DNA of 64,000 nucleotides from assembly GCA_027972325.1 (NCBI GenBank), contig JAPMOS010000018.1, positions 124,001 through 188,000 of the forward strand. The letters are read 5' to 3'. Source of the DNA: Paratrimastix pyriformis. Lineage: Eukaryota; Preaxostyla; Paratrimastigidae. This document shows positions 9,901 through 18,238 of this stretch, piece after piece (position 1 is the first letter of the stretch; each line of letters starts with the position of its first letter). The notes beneath the pieces are model-generated. The model ran no database searches, was not told the DNA's origin, and worked only from the letters and a program-made list of their open reading frames with translations. Position numbers and translations under genes: made by a program.

Positions 9901-12900
9901 CGTGGTGCAGGTCTACGGGTGGCCGCTGGTGGTGGACAAGCACGACGAGATGGCCGTCCACCAGGGTCCGCCCCGGCCCCTCCAGCCCCGCGCCCCTCCA
10001 GCCCCGCGCTACCACCGTCAGGGCGATGGCCCGCCCATCCAGCCGCCCCCCAGGCCGCCCCTGACTCCGACCTGACCGCTCACCCTCCCTCGCCGTCGCC
10101 GTCGCCGTCGCCACCGGACGGGGCGCGGGGTGGTGGGGGGTGCAGGGGCCATCACCCGGATGTGCACCGCGGCCGACGGGGCGCTGCTGGTGACGGGCGG
10201 GGAAGACGGGGCGCTCTTCGTGATGACCATCCACGACCTCGACTTCGGCCAGATGCGCCCCCCCAAGCCCATCGACGCCGCCGTCCGCCCGCCACCCAGC
10301 CACACCGCCACCCAGCCACCCAGCCACACCGCCACCCAGCCACCCAGCCACCCAGCCACTGCCCTCCGGCGCGCTTCCCATCCGCACGCTTCCCCCCGGC
10401 TGTCTGTCCTTGTCCTGGACTAACGGCGTGTACGGGTGTGGGTGCGGGTGTGGGTGCGGGTGTGTGTCACCGGTGGGCGGCGGCAGACGTTCTGGGACGC
10501 GTACCTGGTGGGGAAGGGCGACCTGGACGCCAAGCAGCGCGAGCTGGACGAGACCCAGGGCCGGGTGCGCGACCTGACCGTGCAGATGGAGGCCCAGCTG
10601 CGGCTGAAGGACACCCAGTACCAGGACATCCTCGCCAAGCAGCGCATGGGCGCCGACGACGCCATCAGGCTGGCCGAGGACAGGTCGCCAGACACGCCCC
10701 GCCCCCTGCCCACACGTGCCCTCGTGGCGCCCCACGATGCCCCGCGCCATCCTCTGCTGCCCGAGTGCCGCCATCCTCTGCCTCACGCACTCGTCGCTCA
10801 TCCCCTCCCTCCACTTCCGCCCCCCTCCCTCCCTCCCTCCCTCCCCGCCCCTCACCCACCGGCCGGCGCCAGGGTGCGGCAGATGGAGAATCGCATCCAC
10901 GAGATGGTGCTGCAGCACCAGGAGCGCCTCCGCACCCAGGAGCTCGCCCAGATGAAGGCCGCCGACGTCCGTCGCTGCTGCCCGCTGCCCCCGCCCCACT
11001 CCCGCCCCGGCCCAGCGGCCCCCCCCTGGGATCCAAACCCCCGAGGGTGCACGCTGCCCCTGCTGACATTGGCGGGTTGCGGGCTGGCGGCGGGGGTTGC
11101 GCTGGGGGGCTGGGGGGGTTGCGCTGCTGGGGGGGGTACAGGAGACGGAGAAGGCCCACGAGGCCGAGTGCAAGCGGTACAAGGACCACATCCGCCAGCT
11201 CGTCGACGTCCGCCACGCCCCCAGCCCACTGCATCCCCCAGCCCCCCCTGCCTTCCCGGCGCTCTTGCCTTCCCGGCCCCCCTGCATCCCCCCAGCCCCT
11301 GCATCCCCCCAGCCCCTGCATCCCCCCAGCCCCTGCATCCCCCCAGCCCCTGCCCGTTCCCCCTGGGGCACCCTGGCCGCGGGTGGGGTCCGAGCTGCTC
11401 GTCTTCTGGTCTCCGATTCTCGGGCTGCTCCTGGCGGGTGTGGGGCCGGCCGGGGGTGTGTGCTGGGGCCGCAGGAGAAAGCCGAGCTGCAGCGGGAGCA
11501 TGCCCGCAAGCTGACCCGGATGGAGGCCGACTTCCTGCAGAAGAAGCAGCAGCTCATGGAGAGCTACCAGTCCATCGACTCGGTCCGCCGCCCCACCCGC
11601 TCCCACGCCCTGCCCACCATGCACACGGCACACGCCCACCCACCAGGCACACACCCTGCCCACCAGGCACACGCCCCCACATCACCACCCATCACACCCC
11701 GCCAGGGCCTGTCCCGTCTGGCTCCTCACCGCCGCCACGGGGGCATGGGGCTGTGTGTCTGGGGTGTGTGCCTGGGGCTGTGTGTCTGGGGTGTGTGGCT
11801 GGGGTGTGTGGCTGGGGTGTGTGGCTGGGTCTGTGTGGCTGGGGGCGCCTTGGCTGGGGTGTGTGTCTGGGGTGTGTGGCTGGGGTGTGTGTCTGGGGTG
11901 TGTGGCTGTGTGTCTGGGGTGTGTGTCTGGGGTGTGTGGCTGGGGTGTGTGTCTGGGGTGTGTGGCTGGGGTGTGTGTCTGGGGTGTGTGTCTGGGGTGT
12001 GTGTCTGGGGTGTGTGGCTGGGGTGTGTGTCTGGGGTGTGTGGCTGGGGTGTGTGTCTGGGGTGTGTGGCTGGGGTGTGTGTCTGGGGTGTGTGTCTGGG
12101 GTGTGTGTCTGGGGTGTGTGGCTGGGGTGTGTGTCTGGGGTGTGTGGCTGGGGTGTGTGGCTGGGGTGTGTGTCTGGGGTGTGTGTCTGGGGTGTGTGTC
12201 TGGGGTGTGTGGCTGGGGTGTGTGTCTGGGGTGTGTGTCTGGGGTGTGTGGCTGGGGTGTGTGTCTGGGGTGTGTCTGGGGTGTGTGTCTGGGGTGTGTG
12301 GCTGGGGTGTGTGTCTGGGGTGTGTGGCTGGGGTGTGTGTCTGGGGTGTGTGGCTGGGGTGTGTGTCTGGGGTGTGTGTCTGGGGTGTGTGTCTGGGGTG
12401 TGTGGCTGGGGTGTGTGTCTGGGGTGTGTGGCTGGGGTGTGTGGCTGGGGTGTGTGGCTGGGGTGTGTGTCTGGGGTGTGTGTCTGGGGTGTGTGTCTGG
12501 GGTGTGTGTCTGGGGTGTGTGGCTGGGGTGTGTGGCTGGGGTGTGTGGCTGGGGTGTGTGTCTGGGTCTGTGTGTCTGGGGTGTGTGGCTGGGGTGTGTG
12601 CCTGGGGTGTGTGCCTGGGGCTGTGTGTCTGGGGCTGTGGCTGGGGTGTGTGGCTGGGGTGTGTGCCTGGGGGCGCCTTGGCTGGGCGGCGCAGCAAAAC
12701 GAGAAGGCCTTCGAGGACCTCAAGGAGGAGCTCAAGCGGATGGCCGACAAGTGCGACGAGGCCCTCTCCCAGGCCGAGGACGACGCCAACAAGCTCATCG
12801 AGCAGAAGGAGGGTCCGCCCACGGCCCCCATGGGGAGGTTACTCTTTTTTTTTTTTTTTTTTTTTGAGGGGAGGGAGGGGGAGGGGGGGAGGGCGAGACG

Positions 12901-15900
12901 AGCGATGGCCGGCTGGGTGACGACCGGGTGGTGGCTGGCTGGCTGGGGCTGGCTGGGTGGTGGCTGACTGGGGGCTGGCTGGCTGGCTGGCTGGCTGGCT
13001 GGGGGGCTGGGCAGCGGAGCAGCAGCGGCAGCTGCGTGAGAAGGACGAGGCCATCGCGACGCTGCGGGAGGACATCAACCGGAAGCAGTCGCTGCTCTCG
13101 GTGGCCGTCTCGACCGAGACCGTGGCCAAGGCCCGCATGGACGAGCTGGCCGCCAAGCTGGCCGCCCAGGGGCGCTGTACAAGAACAAGGAGGTCGAGCT
13201 GGTGCTGGCCAACAAGAAGCTCGACGAGCAGCGGAGCACCATCCAGGAGAAGGAGGAGCTGGTCATGCGGCTGAAGAAGGAGAACCAGGACCTCGAGAAG
13301 TTCCGCTACGTGTACGAGTTCAAGATCAAGGAGCTCCAGAAGGAGATCCGTCCGTCGGCCAGCCCCCGCCCCCCCCTCGGCCCCCCTCGGCCCCCCCCTC
13401 GGTGATGCCCGGCCATCTCGCCCGGCCCCCATCCCTGGCCCCCGCCCATCGGCCATCCCCCCCCCCCCCCCTCACCCGTGCCGCCGCACCTTCCGCCATC
13501 TTCATGGTTCCTCTTGGCTGGCGGGCTGTGGGGCGGGCTGTGGGGCGGGCTGTGGGGCGGGCTGTGGGGCGGGCTGTGGGGCGGGCTGTGGGGCGGGCTG
13601 TGGGGCGGGCTGTGGGGCGGGCTGTGGGGCGGGCTGTGGGGCGGGCTGTGGGGCGGGGGCGGGGCTGTGGGCAGAGCCGCGGGACGAGGAGATCGCCCAG
13701 ATGCACGACCAGATCCGCGACATGGACGGCGAGCTCGAGTCCGACCACCGCAAGTTCGCCGAGCTGGTCCGGCCCCGTCGCCCCTGTTGCCCCCTGTTGC
13801 CCCCTGTTGCCCCCTGTTGCCCCCTGTTGCCCCCGTTGCCCCCTGTTGCCCCCCGTTGCCCCCTGTTGCCCCCGTTGCCCCCGTTGCCTCTGCCGAGAGG
13901 GCTGCCCCTGATGGTCGACTGGTGGGTGGGGGCGCAGCAAGCGAACAAGGCCGACCTCGACCTCAAGAACGCCGCCCTCAAGAAGGAGGTGGCCCTCAGG
14001 TCGGCGCCCCTGCCCTGCACCCCTGTCGCACCCATCCCCGCCCCGCCCCGCCCCCCGCCCCGCCCCCGCCCCGCCCCGCCCCGCCCCCCCGCCCCCGCCC
14101 CGCCCCCGCCCCCGCCCCGCCCCCGCCCCGCCCCCGCCCCGCCCCCGCCCCCGCCCCTGCTCCGCGCCTTCTCCCGGCCCTTGAGCGTGGGTGGCCCTGC
14201 GGCTCTGAGTGGGGTGCCCGCGGGTGCGGCGCGGCTTCTCACGGGGCTGCGGCTTGGTCGGCCGGGGTGCCGTCTGGGCGGGCCGGGGAGCAGGCAGAAG
14301 GTCTTCACCCAGGCCCGGGTCATCGAGAACTTCGAGCACGACCTGCACAGCGTCGTCGCCTCCGAGCCCCGGTCCGCGGCCCCGCCCACATGCTGCCCCA
14401 CATGCTGCCCCACATGCTGCCCCACATGCTGCCCCACATGCTGCCCCACATGCTGCCCCACATGCTGCCCCACATGCTGCCCCACATGCTGCCCCACATG
14501 CTGCCCCACATGCTGCCCCACATGCTGCCCCGCATGCTGCCCTGCCCCACGTGCTGCCCCACGTGCTGCCCCACATGCTGCCCCACATGCTGCCCTGCTC
14601 ACATGCTGCCCTGCCTCGGCCTCGCATGCTGCGCCTCCGCTTGCCGCGGCTGGGGGCGGCTCCCCCATGGGCGATGGGCCTCCTCACCTGGTGCTGGCCG
14701 CGGGGTGGGCGGGCGGGGTGGGGGCCCGGACGCGGGCGCGGGTGGGGCTGGGGGCTGGGCAGCCAATGGCCGGGGCTGATCAAGGCCCTCTACGAGAAGC
14801 ACGTCGTGCGGCCGGCCGAGGCGAGCCGGATGCAGGAGGGCTCCGACGAGAAGGTCCAGGAGTTCGCCCGGCAGCGGGAGTTCCTCGAGCGGTCGGTGCA
14901 GATGCTGAAGAAGTCCCTGGGCCGGCACCGGGACCAGGGCAAGGGCGAGGTCCAGCAGAAGCTCGACGAGAACACCACCCTCATCCGGTCCGCCCACCAG
15001 CGCCCTCGCCCCTCCGCCTCGCCCCCCTTCCTGACGGCCCTCATCTGGCCCACCCCCGCCCCTGGCCCTCCCCTTTCCTGACGGCCCGCTCGGTCACGCT
15101 CACCGCGTCCCTGGCTGTGGTTGTGGGCTATGGGGCTTGGGGGCTTGGGGGCTTGGGGGCTATGGGGGCTATGGGGGCTATGGGGGCTTGGGGGTTTGGG
15201 GGCAGGGAGATCAACGACCTGCGGCGGGAGAAGCGCATCAAGGACCTCAAGATCCAGCAGCTCACCGTCCGCCCCGCCCCGCCATCACCATCACGCCCCG
15301 TCATCACGCCCCGCCAACCAGCCAGCCTCATCCGCCAGTCCCATCCGCCAGCTCCATCCGCCCTTCGTCCTCCCTCCCTCCCTCCCTCCCTCCCTCCCTC
15401 CCCCCCCCCCCCTCCCTCCCTATCGCTCGCTGCCCCTTCCATGGCCGTGCCCCCTTCCATTTTGTTGGAGCGTTTGGCTGCTGTGGTGGTGTGTCCTGAC
15501 GGGCTCCCTCCCTCCCCGGGCGGCGTGGCGTGGGCGGCGTGGCGTGGGGACGGGCGGGTGCGGGGCAGGGCCTGCTGGAGAAGGAGCGCGAGAAGAACGC
15601 GCCCCCCGTGCCCAGCTCGACCTCCCCCATGGCCCGCGAATCCGGTCCGCCCGGCTGCCCGGCCCACTGGGCAGGGGTGTTGACGGGGGTATGTTGACGG
15701 GGGCGCGGCTCACTGGGCGCGGCTCACTGGGCGCGGCTCACTGGGCGCGGCTCACTGGGCGCGGCTCACTGGGCGCGGCTCGCTGGGCGCGGCTCACTGG
15801 GCGCGGCTCGCTGGGCGCGGCTCACTGGGCGCGGCTCACTGGGCGCGGCTCACTGGGCGCGGCTCTGGGCGGGGTGGCGGGCTCCTGGTGGGGCGGGCAG

Positions 15901-16915
15901 AGGAGGAGGAGACCCCCAACGGGCGCCGCTCGGCCCCGCCGGGCCGGCTGATCAAGGGCTCCACAAAGCAGTGGGCCGAGGTCACAAGGTCGGCCCCTCA
16001 TGCCCCTCAGGGCCGTCTGGCTCACTCTGTGCGCATGGGGCTGGCGTCGGACCTGCCGGGGCTGGGACCTGCCGGGGCCTGGCCTGGGACATGGCTCACT
16101 CTTGACGCCTGGGTGCTGCTGGGTGCTGCTGGGTGCTGCTGGGTGCTGCTGGGTGCTGCTGGGTGCTGCTGGGTGCTGCTGGGTGCTGCTGGGTGCTGCT
16201 GGGTGCTGCTGGGTGCTGCTGGGTGCTGGTGGCGGTGTGGCGGTGTGGTGCGGCAGCGAGCGGTCGCGGGTGGCGGCCCTGATCGGGCAGCTGGAGGCCA
16301 ACAACCGGGAGATGGAGATCCAGAAGGACCTCATCCGCCGCCTGCGGGACCACCTCCAGGACCTCCTCGCGGGCGGCATCGCCAGCCCGGCTGCCCTCCA
16401 GGGGGTCGTCGCGGCCCTCCAAGGCGCCGGTCCGCCACCCTGCCCCCCTTTCGGGCCGCCCCGCCTCCATCCGCTTGCCCTCATCGTCACGCCCCTTCCC
16501 CTCTTCTGCTGTTTTTCGCGCCGCGTTGGCCGCCCCAGCCCCCCACACGCCCCCGGATGGCGTCAGGCCCGGCTCGCGCCAGGGCGGGGCCGATGGGGGG
16601 GTGTCCTCTCCGCCCGACCTGAGCCCGCCGCGAGAGAGGCCCTCGGCGTCGATGGCGCCCACGCCCCCACTTGCCTCGCGGCTGGTCGCCTCCCCGGCCA
16701 GCGCCAGGCTGCCACCGGCTGGTCTTTTGCACCCCGGCGGGATGCCCGTGCCCCCATCATCTCCTGGGGGTCTCCCGTCAACACCCCCAGGGGGAAGGAG
16801 ACTGCCGGCCTTGAGCAGCACCCCCACCGCGATCAGCGGCACCCCGTCCATCCTCCAAGAATCTGGCACGCCCACCCCAATGGCGGCCCCGGCCCCCAAG
16901 AGTGGCCGAAGGTGA
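5735..16915 (+). CDS. CFAP57: CFAP57 (WDR65): axonemal WD40/coiled-coil protein
   Basis: CFAP57 is a cilium/flagellum protein linked to inner dynein arms. The order of segments follows the animal protein closely. The N-terminal WD40 half has [115 protein letters not shown] and [11 protein letters not shown]. The second half is a long coiled coil (for example [93 protein letters not shown]) and a Pro/Ser-rich tail. The first intron is 5869-5939 and the second 6169-6303; over twenty more follow, many filled with tandem repeats. Three conserved exons seem to change frame by one base (near 6763, 7137, 13172), which looks like consensus error. Exact exon ends in the GC-rich part are approximate. 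Confidence 0.88.
6420..6447. repeat. 28-nt G run in a CFAP57 intron
   Basis: An unbroken run of G follows GGAGGAGGA, between the exon ending near 6399 (VAFT) and the next conserved exon. Confidence 0.9.
6930..6965. repeat. 36-nt G run in a CFAP57 intron
   Basis: An unbroken run of G just after two near-identical stretches reading CAAACCCGGCACCACCATGG (6878-6915). Its length in the assembly may be unreliable. Confidence 0.9.
7897..8130. repeat. CCCCTG/CCCCG pyrimidine-rich array (intron)
   Basis: Irregular CCCCTG and CCCCACTG units pass into CCCCGCC units, within the CFAP57 intron that ends before [10 protein letters not shown]. Confidence 0.85.
8520..8898. repeat. 12-bp minisatellite GGTCATCTCATC (intron)
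   Basis: About 20 near-perfect copies of the 12-mer, then a run of the shorter unit CGGTCAT. It fills the intron between the exons encoding WVRVWNYM and SLHPSGFH of CFAP57. Confidence 0.95.
9172..9292. repeat. CCACG pentamer array (intron)
   Basis: Tandem CCACG with some CCATG and CCACA variants. It follows the CFAP57 exon ending LFQLKG. Confidence 0.9.
11750..12690. repeat. Large minisatellite of 12-13 bp units (intron)
   Basis: About 940 bp of TGGCTGGGGTGTG and TGTCTGGGGTGTG units mixed in no fixed order. It lies between the CFAP57 exons encoding [10 protein letters not shown] and [16 protein letters not shown]. The top strand is purine/T-rich with almost no A, so all forward frames stay open; the long Gly/Cys/Val/Trp proteins predicted here are artefacts. 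Confidence 0.95.
12938..13006. repeat. GGCT tetramer array (intron)
   Basis: Interrupted GGCTGGCT repeats just before the CFAP57 exon encoding [14 protein letters not shown]. Confidence 0.85.
13520..13664. repeat. 12-bp minisatellite GGGGCGGGCTGT (intron)
   Basis: About 12 nearly identical copies before the CFAP57 exon encoding [14 protein letters not shown]. Confidence 0.95.
13783..13886. repeat. TTGCCCCC/TTGCCCCCTG array (intron)
   Basis: Tandem 8-10 bp units follow the CFAP57 exon ending HRKFAELV. Confidence 0.88.
14388..14606. repeat. 12-bp minisatellite CACATGCTGCCC (intron)
   Basis: About 13 regular copies, then degenerate ones, between the CFAP57 exons encoding [13 protein letters not shown] and [10 protein letters not shown]. 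Confidence 0.95.
15698..15868. repeat. 14-bp minisatellite GGGCGCGGCTCACT (intron)
   Basis: About 12 copies, two of them with CTCGCT, in the intron before the CFAP57 exon encoding [15 protein letters not shown]. Confidence 0.92.
16110..16227. repeat. 10-bp minisatellite GGGTGCTGCT (intron)
   Basis: About 11 perfect copies before the CFAP57 exon encoding [14 protein letters not shown]. Confidence 0.95.
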
Positions 16916-17300
16916 CGAGAGGTCCAGTAGTCCTCCGTTCGGCCAGGTGTACATTTAGTCCCCATTCTCTGGTTTCATCAAGAGCTGTGCGGTTTCGGTT
17001 CAGCAATTGATTTCGATCGCCTTGTCATCTGGTTTGGCTGTGGCGGATCGGGAACCTCCTCCAGAGAGGCGCCAAGGTTTTGTGTCAAAAACTGCGCCAA
17101 ACCAACCCGGGTCACCCAGCTCTGGTGTGTTTTTTTTCAGTCCTTCGAAGTCGGAGTTTCTCACCATTTCCTCCATTTTTTGTCCTTTTTTGCGGATTTT
17201 CCCTCCTTTTCCCCCACTTTTTCTTCGGATTCCCTAGTTTGGAAACTCACAACATCAGCATCTCAGTTTCATAAGTGGCGAATCATTAAACAATTCTCGA
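16916..17300. other. Intergenic, CFAP57 to antizyme
   Basis: 385 bp of lower GC than either gene body, with T-rich stretches near 17130-17220. It must hold the CFAP57 3' end and the antizyme promoter and leader. No further gene is seen. Confidence 0.5.
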
Positions 17301-17870
17301 ATGGATTCAATTCTCACCTTCTCCTGCGCTTCGGAGAACCGTTGCTCTGACACCGTCTTCCTGTTCGGTAAGAAAGTCGGTATGCGGGTCATGCGGTGCT
17401 TTTAGCGTTCAGCAACAGCTGACTCAAGCTGGCTATCAGCCGCTCGAGGGCCTCCCGGTTCCTTTTGGCCTCGAAGATGCGCTCCACCAGCTTCCCAAGG
17501 ATGCGGACCTGATCGCTGTGGTCTCGAAAGATGAGCTCGACAACTGCATGGGATCTATTGTGGGAATGATTGAGGACTCCACTGTCCGTCTCAACATTGT
17601 CGGTGAGCTTCCTCGGCGTTCTGGCTTGACGACTCTCCTCGACGTCTGCTCCATTCTGGGCGTTGACGTTTGCTCGTCGGTGACCATCAGCCTGGACCCC
17701 AAGACCCAGAAGTCTCTGGCGAAGTCCCTGCTTTTCCTCGGCTTCTCTCCCATGAAGTCCGGCCCTGCCCAGGATGTCATGCAGATGACCTATGTCGTTG
17801 TCTGTTCGCTGTGTCACCACACTCCTTCATTTCCCGCACTCTTCCCGTCCAGGCTCCTGCTCGTGCTTAA
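17301..17870 (+). CDS. OAZ: Ornithine decarboxylase antizyme, predicted +1 frameshift
   Basis: Antizyme binds ornithine decarboxylase monomers and sends them to the proteasome; polyamines raise its synthesis by promoting a +1 ribosomal frameshift. ORF1 starts at ATG 17301 (MDSILTFSCASENRCSD) and stops at TAG 17403-17405 after 34 codons. The long conserved frame is exactly +1 and is already open at GCT 17398. Its C-terminus reads STVRLNIVGELPRRSGLTTL, LLDVCSILGVDVCSSVTISL, then DPKTQKSLAKSLLFLGFSPM. This aligns with animal antizyme (YVEIPGGPLPEG; LLEFAEEQLRADHVFICFHK; LLRTFSFLGFEIV). An intron at 17794-17852 (GTCGTT...CCAG) puts the end at TYAPARA and TAA 17868-17870. Human antizyme shifts at UCC-UGA; here the site is UUU-UAG. 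The family assignment rests on alignment by eye. Confidence 0.75.
17397..17406 (+). promoter_or_regulatory. Predicted +1 programmed frameshift site UGC UUU UAG C
   Basis: In the ORF1 frame the codons are TGC TTT TAG. Skipping one base after TTT gives AGC GTT CAG and enters the conserved antizyme frame. A stop codon next to a slippery codon is the usual layout. The stretch 17368-17405 (GTAAGA...TTTTAG) also looks like a 38-nt intron, but removing it leads to TGA six codons on and not to the conserved frame. Confidence 0.6.
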
Positions 17871-18238
17871 AGGGAAGCAATGCACGCCCGATTGACGATC
17901 GTGTTTTCTCTGGCCGCCTCTCCCACCGAAAGTCCGATGACGCGAGGGGTGAAGGGGTGCTCCGTTCGATTCTCTTCAGTGCGCGTTGGGTTGAGCGCCT
18001 CAGTGCGGCGACCGTGCGCGGTTGCTGCCTTCACCGCAGCCTCTCAAGGATGTGGGAATCGAGTAGGGGGTGAGGTAGGCCGGGGGGAATTTCGATCGTC
18101 GCTCGTGATTGTGCGTTTGTTTGCCAATAAGACACCGCCCCGCTTCGTGCCCCGCTTCGAGGGTGGTGGGTCCGGTTGATGTTTTGGCGCGCGGGGAGAG
18201 GGCAGGGGGATGGGGGAACGGGTGGGGCGGGGTGCGCC
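17871..18238. other. Intergenic between convergent antizyme and RRP12 genes
   Basis: 368 bp holding both 3' ends. No coding signal or RNA gene is seen. Confidence 0.5.

Noticed and set aside
10436-12967. Very long plus-strand reading frame (over 800 codons) rich in Gly, Cys, Val and Trp
   Set aside because: It runs through introns and the 11750-12690 minisatellite; real CFAP57 exons are short segments within it. The repeat lacks stops in several frames.
17518-17895. Antizyme C-terminal frame as a separate gene
   Set aside because: It has no ATG at a sensible place, the frame continues upstream to the ORF1 overlap, and it needs the 17794-17852 intron to end normally.
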